Assembly (NCBI GenBank): GCA_964030475.1
Contig: CAXIPT010000001.1
Coordinates: forward strand, 25,821,852 to 25,885,851
DNA from: Tethya wilhelma
Taxonomy: Eukaryota; Porifera; Demospongiae; Tethyida; Tethyidae
DNA length: 64,000 nt
Direction: 5' to 3'
This document shows positions 12,224 through 25,370 of the stretch, in pieces (position 1 is the stretch's first letter; each line of letters starts with the position of its first letter). A program made the translations under genes and the position numbers. Under the pieces are notes generated by a model. The model saw only the letters and a program-made list of their open reading frames with translations. It made no database searches and was not told the origin of the DNA.

Positions 12224-12378
12224 GGTGGAGGGTACGATAATGTCTATTCCTGTTAAGTATTTTGTTGCTTTGTTGAGAATACTGTTTTGAGATTAAATTT
12301 TGATGATAGTGATTTACAGTGATCTATCTCTGTCATGTTGTGTATCCAGGTAACGACTATCAAGCTATTCCTGTGAAG

Positions 12379-13426
12379 ATGAGGGGGCTGGTTCATCTCA
12401 TACTGCCCTGCCTGCTAATACTGCTGTGGTATAGAGATGGCATGGGGGTCAGAGGTCAAGGTAAGTGAGACATTGCAATGTCCCTGCTATATTTAAAGCT
12501 GCTACAAATAGTTAATGTGAAATGAATACTGATGTGCCTTCTCTCTTTCTCTAGTTCCAGGTTTCTCTCTGGGTGCCGTGGGCTATCGCAACCATGACCT
12601 GGTGACAATCAGTGACATTGGAGATGCTACTATGACTGGTGACACACCACTGGATTGCTTCTCTGATAATCCTACCTGTTGTAATAGTGGTTTTCGAGGA
12701 GAATATTTCTTCCCTGATGATGTCATGGTTCCTATACAAGCAAATATTGGTAGTACAGGATACTTTAGAGGCAGAGCAGATGACCGTATTCGTCTCAGTC
12801 GTAGAGGAGGGACAACAACTGGTCTCTTCCGTTGTCGTATTGGTACCCTAGCCAATGCTAATGGAGAGGACTTCTACATTGGAGTGTACAATGAGAGCTC
12901 TGGTGATAACACGCCTGGTGAGTGATGGCTGTGTTATATCGTATAGCCGGTTATTTTGGCAAGAATTAAATTTGGCAAAAAGGAGCTCAATCAATATTGG
13001 CGAATGAAACATAGAAAATGCATTACATCATACGGTGAAATTAGTACAGTAGCTACGTGTATGCGCTTTCTTAAGTTTTTCTTTTACTGAATTAGATTTG
13101 ACAAAGCTTTTCATGTCATGAAGCTAAGCAACAATCAAACTAATTGTACTGAAAGCCTTCTTGCATAAATAGTGAAGCTTCTGGCAGTGTAAAAAAATAT
13201 GGTAGGGTGGCAGATTTAACTTTGGCGACTTGGAGAAATTTGCCAATTTCGCCAGAATAAAATCCTGGCAAAAGTTTCCGGCTATATGGTATATAGTTTA
13301 CTGTTAGTATACAGTTTGAACTAGTTATTTCTTTCCCTGTAGGCTCCCCAACTGTTACCAATGTGGTGTACAACAATGATAATAGACAGTTCACCTGTAC
13401 CTCCAGTGGTGGTCCTGCTACCACTG
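12379..13426 (+). CDS. Gene C1: N-terminal part of a second RPTP-like gene
   Basis: ATG at 12379 opens a signal peptide (MRGLVHLILPCLLILLW) in exon 12350-12460. Exon 12555-12917 encodes a CC-Ig domain (DCFS, TCC, GEYFFPDD, GYFRGR, LFRCR). Exon 13343-13426 starts an Ig domain and is cut by the N at 13427. Coding sequence and intron positions match the first exons of gene C closely. It is therefore a recent tandem copy of gene C or the other haplotype left unmerged. No cytoplasmic region is present, so the phosphatase assignment rests only on identity with gene C. Confidence 0.7.
12936..13293. mobile_element. MITE-like element in gene C1 intron
   Basis: Termini ATATCGTATAGCCGG and CCGGCTATATGGTATAT are inverse of each other. 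It sits in the intron after the CC-Ig exon; the equivalent intron of gene C (16552-16724) lacks it and carries a different repeat. Confidence 0.6.
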
Positions 13427-13427
13427 N

Positions 13428-14640
13428 TGGCATCATAGACTAAGGCTTAGCTTTGGTTTGCCCGGCATAAACTTCTTATCACCAGAGATTGGTGATGTGT
13501 GTGTCCCATCCTGCCAATTTGGAATAAAAAATAAAGACAAGCTCAAGTACTTGCTGTTTAACAGTACTGTATGACCTCAAACACTAATCTACCCAATCTT
13601 GATGCTTGGTGAATAAATCATTTGAGATCTAAGTACATGTAGTGACATAGCCTTCAACTGCAAACTAAAGATTCTCACAAATAAAAACCCTGCCCAGGTT
13701 ATACAGCATAGCCTAATGCAAACAAAAAATCAATGTAAGCTACTGCCAAAGAACAGTATGGAAATGAGAGGTACAGAAAGTCCTACATAAAGCTATACTA
13801 TACCTACATACTGAATGGCAACACTGCATCACATCCCTTTGTTTTATGTCACGCAACATTAGCCCGTTCCATAGAGCATCAAAAGCACTAGTTTATGCCA
13901 TAAAAATTATTACTATTGTTGGTTTTCTTTAGCAGTTAGAGGTACAGGAAGAATGATAGTTCATAGATTCCCGGCTACTTTAGTACAAATCAGCCTGGAA
14001 TGCATAGTCTAGTTAGTACTTGCACTTTATTATTTCAGTACCAAGTAAGTATATTCTTACCTGTAGGGATTCCGGACGGTTGATGTGCCAGCACCAAACA
14101 GGCTATATCTTTGAGGCAGTTATAGATATTCACAAACAACTAACAGCCACTAATAGCTGGGTAAATTCTCTACAATCTGAGTACCAAAGAATTTCAGACT
14201 AACAAAAATTAGGCCTGCGCGATCGCGTTTTGTTACATAGGAAGTTTGTATGGTAAAAATTAAACTGATGCCTAAAATGCGAACAGTTTGAACTAGTCTA
14301 AATCAACTCACACCCCTAGCTTGGCCTTACCATAAGCTATCTTTTGGTACCAAAATGTTAGGTCTAGCTTCTACAGACGCCCTGCAAAATTCAATGGAAT
14401 TTTGTGGGGTCCGGAATCCCTATTACCTGTTTCAATGAAATCCTAGCTGTAGCAAAAGCGCCGCTTCTGTTCTGGATTTCACTCCTTTCTTGGGACGGCA
14501 TCAAAGATTTACAAATTGTGGCAGCTGCCAAAAAATGCCCAAAAAATGCCCAGAAGTGCAACACGCGCGGTTCGTGAAATTTACATTAGAGCATATGGGC
14601 GTTTCCAATCCCGGGTACGTAGTCTCTAGTATCTATGGTC
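13428..14640. other. Intergenic region upstream of gene C
   Basis: No exon matching the window's families, no long convincing open frame and no recognisable RNA gene. It should hold the promoter of gene C, but I see no decisive core element. Confidence 0.5.
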
Positions 14641-14649
14641 CTATTCGAT

Positions 14650-14810
14650 TCATGTACATCATGTCACGTGCTTGTATTCATAGCGAGCTGAAGTCAGCAG
14701 CTGCACATGAAAAGGTGAGTTCCTGTGTACGCGAAGCCAAGACTCTCTCTGTTCGAGGCAGCGACTTACTAACGCTACAGGAACACGCAACAGGACGACA
14801 GCTGACTACA
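14650..14810 (+). other. Putative 5' untranslated exon of gene C
   Basis: Near copy of 11090-11230, with an insertion close to its start, ending at the donor GTAAGTATT. It would splice to the exon at 15993 that holds the start codon. Confidence 0.45.
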
Positions 14811-15818
14811 GTAAGTATTGTGAGTGCGTGTGGGGCAGTGTTGAATTGAAAGGGATAAAGAGTGTGAGCACAACGTCAAGGCGTGTGAGGTTGCGCCTGG
14901 CATGGGCAGGGCATGTGACTGTATAATATTGTACATAGTAGAACTTCGTGTCAGGAAGCTAGTGTGATTGTCTGAAGTGGTTGCAGAGGTCTTGAGCGTG
15001 GTGAGAAGCAGCACCTGTTGTATTAGTGCCTCTTTGAAGAGCTGATAACCAGAGGTTTATACTGGGAATAGTTTGAGGTCAGTAGGACACATAGTACATG
15101 GGTGTGCCTCACTATTAGTAGTTAGTGAAGTATCCTGTGTGTCAACTGGTGGGAGGTAGAGAGAATCCCTCTCTCCTTGTAACCAGTTTACTGTCTGTTA
15201 TGTCCCAAGGATTTCTTTGTTGTCTAAACCTGTTGTCAGTGAATCAAAACACAAGATGCTACCCTGATTAAAACAAAAGATAAGAGAAAGAGTGTGATAA
15301 AATAATGGTTTGTGGTGGTGTGAATGTGTGTGAGATGGACCAGGGAACCTCTGGATGGTGTGTGTGAGTGTGTGAGATGGACCAGGGAACCTCTGGGTGG
15401 TGTGTCGTGTTTGTGGCTTAGAGGAATGAAAGGAAACAAAAACAGTTTCAAAAATGACAATTTCAAGTTTAAACCCTGGGAAAATAACCTGCCATTTTCA
15501 TAACATCCCACTCTCCATGCAATGAATGCTCCTGTAGGTGGGGTACTCTTAGCAGTCCTTTCAAATTTCTTTCACTTCCTGAGTGTCAGTGAAACCTTCC
15601 ATGGTGTGTGTTCTTCCATGTTGTGTAGAAAGTGGTTGGAACACACAAACAGACATCCATTGTTAGCTTGTGACATGGTGGGCCATTACGTGTGTGTTGT
15701 TGATTGGTAGTAGAATCACCACTGATGGACTTTAGAGGAACAACCAATATCACAACATTAGCACAAGTCAGAGAGTAATAGCCATTGTGGGAGGACAATG
15801 AGTGGCAACTGATTGTGT

Positions 15819-15821
<3 letters not shown>

Positions 15822-15853
<32 letters not shown>
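15822..15853. repeat. GA microsatellite
   Basis: Dinucleotide run in the leader intron of gene C. Confidence 0.9.
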
Positions 15854-15856
<3 letters not shown>

Positions 15857-16021
15857 GGGGGGTATGATAATGTCTATTCCTGCTAAATATTTTGTTGCTA
15901 TAATATTGTATCTTTGTTGAGAATACTGTTTTGAGATTAAATTTTGATGATAGTGATTCACAATGATTTATCTCTGCCTGTTGTGTATCCAGGTAACGAC
16001 TATCAAGCTATTCCTGTGAAG

Positions 16022-16103
16022 ATGAGGGGGCTGGTTCATCTCATACTGCCCTGCTTGCTAATACTGCTGTGGTATAGAGATGGCATGGGGGTCAGAGGTC
16101 AAG
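16022..16103 (+). other. Gene C signal peptide exon
   Basis: Start codon followed by a hydrophobic run (GLVHLILPCLLILLW) and the end MGVRGQG. The exon ends in phase 1 with GTAAGT. It starts at an acceptor at 15991-15992. Confidence 0.85.
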
Positions 16104-19100
16104 GTAAGTGAGACATTGCAATGTGCCTGCTATATTTAAACCTGCTACAAATAGTTAATGTGGAGTGAATGCTGATGTCTTTCTCTAGTCCCAGGTTTCT
16201 CTCTGGGTAACGTGGGCTATCGCAACCATGACCTGGTGACAATCACTGACATTGGAGATGCTGGTGTGACTGGTGATACTCCACTGGATTGTTTCTCTGA
16301 TGATTCTACCTGTTGTAGTAGTGGTTTTCGAGGAGAATATTTCTTCCCTGATGATGTCATGGTTCCTATACAAGCAAATATTGGTAGTACAGGATACTTC
16401 AGAGGCAGAGCAGCTGATCGTATTCGTCTTAGTCGTAGAGGAGGGACAACAACTGGTCTCTTCCGTTGTCGTATTGGTACCCTTGCCAATGCTGATGGAG
16501 AGGACTTCTACATTGGAGTGTACAATGAGAGCTCTGTTGATGACAGGCCAGGTGAGTGATGGCTGTGTTATACTATATTGTATACCGTAAATCGCGAAAT
16601 TTTCGTGTTAAAAAATTTTCGTGTCGAATAATTTTCGTAGCATTGCCGCGTTATGCAGCCCCACCCACTATGGTAGTTTACTGTTAGTGTACCAGTTTGA
16701 ACTTGTTATTTATTTTCCCTATAGGCTCCCCAACTGTTACCAATGTGGTGTACAACAATGATAATAGACAATTCGCCTGTACCTCCAGTGGTGGTCCTGC
16801 TACCACTGTCACCTGGAGGAGGAACTGTGTGGTACTACCTCCTGGTACAGACTACACACAGTCACAGTCAGTGACTAGTGCCGAGACAGCTACCTACAGT
16901 AACACACTCACTCTTGGCAGTGGAGTCACTGACATAGATGGAGTCTACACCTGTGCTGTGAGTAACATTAGAGGGTTTCATTCACTTCCTCAAGGAGTTG
17001 GAGGTATTGCCACTATATTTATTGCTCCTTTGGACTAAACTGTAATGTTAATATTGTTTCTCCTTCAGCTGACTACTTTCCAACTCTGCCTGTCTCTGTT
17101 TCCTTCACTGAAACAAGTGCACCAGTCATTGGCCAGTCATACACACTGACTTGTTTTCATGAAACTGCTATGGGAGTGGCCACATCACCAGTCTCCTTCC
17201 AGTGGATAGGACCTGATGGCACTACCCTAGGCAGTACTAACACCCTCACTATCAACCCTCTCATTGGCAATGACAGAGGAGAGTACTCCTGTATGGTCAC
17301 TGTGGGCAGTGGACCTAATCAAAGAGTAGGCTGTGGAGTTTATATGATAGGTAAACTCCATCTTTTTAGTGACTCATATTTGTGTCATGTTTTCGAAGAC
17401 TCTCCATTGTTATCCTTTTCTTTTCTCCCTCTCCCTCAGCTCCTCCTGTCACTGTCAGTGTCACTACTGCTACTGTGGTGGCTGGTGCCTCACGTGCTCT
17501 CACCTGTACAGTGACTGGAGCTCCCAGTGGCAGTACCATCACCTACAGGTGGTCCAGAGGAGGAGCTGTGCTGTCCTCTTGTAGTACCAATGAGTGCACC
17601 ATCTCTCGTACTCAAGTTGATGATGCTGGTGATGACTACATGTGCAGAGCGACTGTCACTAGCTCTGGAGCTGTTATTGCAACTAGCACAGGCACTGGAT
17701 CGCTGACAGTCACCTGTAAGATATGTTTGTGATGTTAGTAATTAATTTTATGATGAGACTGATGTATTCTGTCTTTGTATAGTACCAACTCCTGATATCA
17801 GTATAAGAAGCACACCATCAGTTGCACCATTTTATGTTGGACTTGGCTTCTCTCTCCGTTGTGATGCTGAGAACCTTGGAGCTGCTCTCTCTAATGATGT
17901 GACTGCTGACATTGTATGGAGTAGAGGAGGCAATGAACTGACCAATGATAATCGCATCACTGTGGGAGCTCTGGAAGTGGACCTCCCAGGACTTGAATGG
18001 AGGACAGCAGTGATGTTTAATCCTCTTAGTTCTGTTGACAGTGGTTCCTTCACCTGTACTGCTACCTTCAGACCAATCACTGCCAATACCTTTGTTACCA
18101 ATGGAATGAATACAGGCACACATCTCATGACTGTTGTGTGTAAGTTATATTGAAAACATTTTATGTACACAATGCTGATGTATGCCATTTCCTCATGTGC
18201 AGCTCCCACATTGGATGTCAGTGTAACTGATGTTTCCTCTCGTGTGTTGGATATCTCTCCCCATAACTCCTTCTCTCTCACTTGTACTGCCACCAGTCGA
18301 GTGGAAGGAGAGAGCACAGCTCTCACTAAGACCATTCAATGGATGAGATCAATTGATTCCGGTCAAGCCATGGATCTCTCTAATTCAAACGCTGGTGTCA
18401 CCATTGCTAACTCAAATCTTGGTGCAGCTACTGCTTCTAGTAGACTTGATATCGACACCACCACAGGTGGTTCTCACTCCTACACCTGTCGTGTCTCACT
18501 GGATGTGAGTCCAGCAACTGATGATATTAATGCAGACACTAAAAGAATTATTGCAGTTCAAGGTACGTTACACACTGAGCCGATGTTTAGTATCTCTGGC
18601 ATGTGTGACATTGTTCTTTGCCTTGTATTTCTAAACAGGACCAGTCGTACCCAATGCTCCAACTGGCCTAATGAACACTAGTATCTCCCATGATAGAGTC
18701 ACCATCCAGTGGACAGTGACCTCCCTGGCTTATGATGCTGAGACCTACACCATACAATATGGAACTGCCAGTGACAATCTCCACCTTACTAGTACTGAAA
18801 TGCCCACTGAAAATGACATCACCAGGAGAAACTTCATGCTGTCTTTGGAGCTGACTGGACTTACCAGAGACACTCCCTACTACTACCAGGTCATGGCCAC
18901 CAATAGTCATGGCTCTACGACAAGTGCTGGTCCTCCATCAACATTTACCACATCAGGACTGCGTATGTTTTATACTGGATCACAAGAATACTTAAGTATT
19001 ATCGGTGAAATCATTTATCTTTCTCTCTTCCAGCTCCTGGGCCTCCTACTAACTTAGAAGGAACTAAAGTGAGCTCCACTAGCTACAGTTTCTCCTGGAC

Positions 19101-20302
19101 ACGACCTGGTGTTACTAATGGTGCTCTCACTGGTCATGTGATGACATGTGATCCCCTGGTGGAAGGACTGGGCAACGTCTCTCAGGCTGTTGGTGGAGAT
19201 GATACTATGGCCACTGTCTCTGGTCTGGAGAATGGGGTCACCTATGGCTGCTCAGTGCAGGCCCAGAACAATGCTGGACTCTCCCCCTCCAGTGAATCTG
19301 TCACTATCACCACTGATGAAGCAGGTAGCTTGCTGATAAGAAATGTGTGCTTATTATAGACCATTATTATTACTGGTATGTGTATGTTAGATTAAAATGC
19401 CCAATCTGTTGTTTAATTTCTTGTTCTTTTATATCCCAGTCCCAACTGCAAGTGTCTCAGGATCTTTAATGTTGAATCGTATTACTGGCAGTGGAACCAG
19501 TATCTCTGTTTCCTGGAATGCTCCTAATCTGATGGACAGAAATGGAGTCATCACCAGCTACACTGTGACCTGCACCTCTGAGGGACTGGTCAATGTCACC
19601 ATGACCTACAGTGAAGCTGGAACCAACACATTTGAAGGACTAAAACCAGACACTCCCTATACCTGTGACTTATTTGCCACCAACAGTGCTGGGGATGGAC
19701 CACGAGCACGATCCACCATCACCACTCCAGAGGATGGTACGTACATACATAGTAACATACCGTAACTCCAGAAATTTGCGTGTGTTAATTTTTTTTGGTT
19801 TTTCCATGTCATCTATTTTGCACGGTGTAGTGAAAGAAATAGACTCAGGAACAGGTTATTAATACTTTTTACTTTCACGTTTTCATTTTTTGCAGTAACC
19901 TCAAACCGCGAAATAAAATGAAAGTAGTTTCATTTTTGTATCAATAAAGATTTGATGTCTTTGTTGTATGGTTTCTTCCCCAGCTCCCACTGCTCCTGTG
20001 AATGTGATGGCAGAGGTGGATGAGGGAGCCCCTGAGAATATCACTGTATCATGGGACCGTCCCTCTGAGCCCAATGGGGTCATAGTACACTATGATGTGG
20101 CCTGCAGCAGTGAACAAGGACCTACCATTGATGGCAGGAGAGTGGCCAATACTGGTATGAATTCCCTCACTCTGAGTGGGTTCATCCCAGCGACAAGATA
20201 CACCTGTACTGTGACTGCCAGCACATCACTGGATGGTCCTCCTGGCATGGACACCATTGTCACATGTAAGAACCTTCTAGGAGTTAGGAGGTTTTGAATT
20301 AA

Positions 20303-20356
<54 letters not shown>

Positions 20357-20633
20357 GCCTGCTGCTCCCACCAACCTACAAGTGATTGGCAGTACCAGCT
20401 CTAGTCTGACTGTGAATTGGACCTACACCAACCCCCCACCCTCAGTGGCTGTCATCAGCCAGTACAACATCTATGCTAATGGAAAGGCTGTTGGAACAGC
20501 AGATATGTTTGAGTATACCATCACAGGCCTCACTCCATTCACCAGCTACTTGATCCAAGTGTCAGCTGAGAATGACAATGAGGGACCCAGGAGTATTGCT
20601 GCCAATGGCATGACAGATGAAGATTGTGAGTGA

Positions 20634-20677
<44 letters not shown>

Positions 20678-22120
20678 AATTTTTTTGCATGCTTGGTACA
20701 TGTATGTTGATCATGTGTTGTTTTTACTACCTAACCTCAATGTTATTTCTCTCTCCTATCTCCACACCACCATCATCCCACACCTCACTAGTGTCTGAGG
20801 CAGTCAGGTGTCAGTCCAGGTGGACCCAGGCTGATGATGGGTCCATGACAGTCTCTTGGGAAGAGCCAGAGAACACCAATGGCGTGGTCCTCAACTATGT
20901 GGTTGTCATCAGGGCCTTCACTGCTGGGTCTGACTCCCTGTTTACCACCAATGTTAACGCCACAGACAGCTCTTTCACCATTCCAGATGATCTTCAACTG
21001 GGTTAGTTGAAACACTGGATTCATCTGGTTTTACATTATTGAAAGCTGTTTTCTCTCTCTCTTTCTCTCTGTCTATAGATCCCGGTGTCCCTTATAATGT
21101 GAGCATTGCTGTCAACAACTCTGCTGGTGTCAGTGAAGAATGTGTAGCAGTCGACTTCACTGATGAATTGAGTAAGTATTTCAACAAAGAAAGTACCTTT
21201 TTCAATACACCTCATCTTCTCACTGTGTGTGTGTCAATGCAGCTCCTCCTGAAGACATTCTCAGTGAACTCAAGCTAGCTCGCAGTGAAGATGCTACTCA
21301 GATCACCATAACGTGGACTGTGTTGCCTCTGGATGAAGCCATGGGGTTTGTCTCTCTGACCATCACCTTCACCCAGGCCACTGGTGGGCAACAGAGGAAG
21401 AGACAGACCAACTCCATGAACCTCTGCACCTCCTCCCCCTGTGATGGAGTGGACTATGAGAAGGGGATGGCTACCATCACTGGACTAGATCCTGACGTGG
21501 ACTATGAAGTCAGGGTGACACCAATGAATGGGGAGGGGGAGGCTGGGATGGCGACAACAATGGAATCACAAGGTGTGTGTGCATGTGTGCGTGCTATATC
21601 TATTGCTGGTCCTGTATGATGTGTGTGTGTTCCCTGCTATCCCAGGCCGGGAGACCTCTGGAGGTGGAGTGTCATTGGGCATTATCATTGCAATAGCTGT
21701 GGTGGCAGCAATACTGATAACAGTCAGCATCGTTATAGTCATCATCCTGGTGTGCTGGTGAGGGAAAGGAACCATCAATAGGCGTTTTTATTTCAACAAT
21801 TTTTTNCAAAAAAACTGTAGTTGTAGAAACTCTAAAGAGGGCAAGTATGCTCCTAGGTATGTGGACAGTGAGACAGTGCAGCTGAAGGGACTGGAGAGCA
21901 AGGAACGTAGTCCGACTCCCATCATTGTCCCCAGTGCCCCCATACCCATAGTGGCCCCTGAGATGACCATAGTGGACAGACTGAGGCCCATCACAGTGTC
22001 CGCCTTCTCTGAGCATGTGAAGGCCATGCACCACGACAGAGACAAGGGGTTTGAGAAGGAATACGAGGTTAGCTGGAGCCATGTGTGCAAGCATTTCCAT
22101 TTCCTGGTGAATTGTGAAAG

Positions 22121-22179
<59 letters not shown>

Positions 22180-23681
22180 CTCTGCTAGTCTGTTGGTTCT
22201 GATCCTAATGCTTCGTATGATGTAGCCAAGCTGAACAAGTCAAAAAACAGATTTGCCAACATCTTTCCCTGTAAGAATTCTAATTAATGCCCACCATGTA
22301 TGTGCACCCAAATTCTTGAAATGTGCACATGTATTATAATGTATTATGACACCAGGTGCATTCATTCTAATTAATGCCCACCATCTCTCCCTGCAGATGA
22401 TTTCTCCCGAGTCAAGCTGCAGGAGATCCCAGGAGAGGAGGGGTCAGAGTACGTCAATGCCTCCTACATTGATGTGAGTGGCCCACACCATCCATTGGAC
22501 CTGATACTGTGTGTATGAACTTGTGTTCATTCTTATGGTGCACACACCTTGCAGGGTTGTGGAAGACCTGATGGTTACATTGCAGCTCAGGGTCCCATGC
22601 CCAACACCATTGGTGACTTCTGGAGGATGATATTTGAACACAGACTCTCCACTGTTGTGATGTTGACCAAGGTCACTGAGGCTGGCAAGGTATGTGCTGT
22701 GTGTCTAGGCCATGCACCACTCATCGTCGTAAAGTCCATCTGGTTTGAAAATACCATAGGAAGTGAAATAATGATATCCCTGTAATATTTTTCCTGTGGG
22801 ACAAAATAGCTAACTTTTAACTGGTAAGGTGTAGGAAGCTGGAAAAACAACCAAAAGAACAGGGAGAACAAGCGCTTTCCAATGGTGCTTATAATTATAA
22901 AATTGGTTGGATAATAGGAAAGTTATTTGATTTTTTCTACAGGCATTCTCAAACCAGATGGACCTTAGGCTACATATATTGACCTTTATATTGAATGCTG
23001 TGTGTGTGTGTTTGTAGCGCAAGTGTGAGCAGTACTGGTCTGACAATGTTGGTGAGATGTACACCCCTCCCAACACCTCCCTCATGGTGGTGCTCAATGA
23101 ACAGATGCCATTTGCTGGCTATGAAATCAAGAAGTTCACTGTCTCAGATGTGAGTGGAAACTGTACATTGTCATTCTTTATACCCTCTATGTGCTTTGAA
23201 AAAACTTAGCTATTTTTGCAAACTCCTTATCTTTTTGAACTTTTCTTTTCTCTCTTGTATAACAATCATTTACCCATGCATGGTTGTGTGGATGGGAAAA
23301 ATTTACTCTAGCTCTGCTACCTTAGCAAGCTTTTTATCTTTTCAATTCCCTCTCTCTCCCTCTCTAGAACAATCACCCTGATGTCCCTCCTCTCAATGTG
23401 ACCCACTACCATTTCCTTGGCTGGCCTGATCATGGTGTCCCCAAGTTTGCCACCTCTCTCATAGCGTTCATCCGTCGTGTCAGAAGCAAGTACAACAAGT
23501 CAGGCCCTCCCATGTTGGTCCACTGCAGTGCTGGCGTGGGGAGGACTGGCACCTTCATACTGTTGGACTCCATGCTGGAGAGGATGCAGAATGAGGACTC
23601 TGTCAATGTGTATGAGTTCCTAAGGAACATGAGAGCCAAGAGAGTCTTCATGGTGCAGACACAGGTGAGGCATACTCAGGC

Positions 23682-23741
<60 letters not shown>

Positions 23742-25318
23742 GCAGTTAGAGTGTGTGTGGGGTTCTGTGTGTGGTGGTAAGATAGAAAAAAAAAAAAGGA
23801 AATTTTTTTTGTGACTTTGCCAAAAACTTTTAGCTGCCAAAACCATGGGATGCAAAGCTCTGGGTGACAATTTTATCTAGAAAGTTCTATTTGCCTGTGG
23901 TAACAAGGCTTGTTCTGTAACATAGATAAACTTTTAGCTGTACAAACCCAGTTCACCTTGCAACATTGTGGTTACTCCACTGTTGCTATTTTAGGCTCAG
24001 TATGTGTTTATTCATGATGCCCTGGATGAGCTGATCACCTGTGGAGAGACAGATGTGGCTGCTCACAACCTCAGGATGAAGATCTCTGCTCTGCACAAGG
24101 TAGCTCCTGAAAGCAGTCAGAAGAAATTCAATGAACAGTTTGCAGTAAGTCCCTTGAATTGTGTTTCCCTAACACCTGATGGGCTGTCTCATTTTGAGAG
24201 TGTTTCTCTTTCAGTTGTTGAATGAGGTGAGCAGGAAACCCAATGACAGCGACTGCTCTGATGGCCTCCAGCACTTCAACCAGCCCAAGAACAGATATGA
24301 GAACAGAGTGCCCTGTGAGTGGCCATGCTACATTCATAACACAAGGATTGTGGCCTCCATGAATAACATTATGTTTAGTTCTTCAAATATTTGACCTTTT
24401 TTTCCCTGTCAAATGTTTATCATTAACTGTTGTTGTTTGTCCGTTCCAGACAACATCAATCGTGTCAGACTGAGACCTACTGGTGTGACAGGAGGAGAGT
24501 ACATCAATGCCAGCTTCATCGATGTAAGTGGACCATGCTTTTTAACGGGCTGGTTATGTATTTGCTGGTCGTTTATATGTGGTTACTTATTACATGTTGT
24601 CCTTGAATAATAGTTTATTCTCAGCCGTTGTCATTGTGTAATAGTAGCTCAATGGTAAGAGTGTTGGACTGGCGTGCTGAAGGCATGAGTTCAAATCCGG
24701 GTTACTTTAGATCTGAAGATTTTTTGCCTGTTTGATTCCCCACTAGTAGATGATTCCACCAAATCAACACCATCAGTTAGTGTAGGGTATTAATAACAAC
24801 AATGAAAAGGCTATCTGTTGTTGATGTTACTAATGGAGCAACTTGTTGACTGTTTACCATTCTATCTTGTGTTGTTGTTGATGTAGGGTTATAAACACAG
24901 GAACACCTACATAGCAGCCCAGGCTCCTCTGGAGAACACTGCCAGTGACTTCTGGAGGATGGTCTGGGAGTTCAAGAGCAAGGCCATCGTGATGCTGTGT
25001 GACCTCAGGGAGAATGGAAGTGTAAGTTGCATCATAATAATGTCATTGGAGTAATGACATCATTATGATATCATTGTAGGAGACTAGTTGTATGTACTGG
25101 CCCACTAGAGAGGATGTCCCTATGAATTATGGCAAATTGATAGTCACACTTCAGTCTGAGGAGGAGACTGGGGACCTAGTCACACGCAAGTTTGAAATCA
25201 AAGATGACAAGGTGAATGTTGTTTGTTTTTATTTATTCGTTTTTCATTGTTCTTATGACAGCTTATATTGATGATGTACGGTTTATGCTACATGTACATA
25301 GAGATTGTGTGAATTAAT

Positions 25319-25370
<52 letters not shown>

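Larger units (their letters stand above)
18639..21572 (+). other. Gene C block of seven FN3 domains
   Basis: Exons 18639-18962, 19034-19324, 19440-19736, 19984-20265, 20356-20625, the pair 20792-21001 plus 21079-21171, and 21243-21572. Each shows the FN3 pattern (Trp in strand B, LxPxTxY near the end). The last has a basic RKRQ cluster at 21395-21406 before the membrane, a possible proteolytic site of the kind known in LAR-type RPTPs. Confidence 0.85.

Noticed and set aside
12583..12855. Open frames antisense to the CC-Ig exons (also 16217-16489)
   Set aside because: Shadows of the conserved coding exon on the other strand; duplicated only because the exon is.
23676..23870. Ser-Leu repeat open frames over GA/CT microsatellites
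   Set aside because: Dinucleotide repeat translation within an intron.
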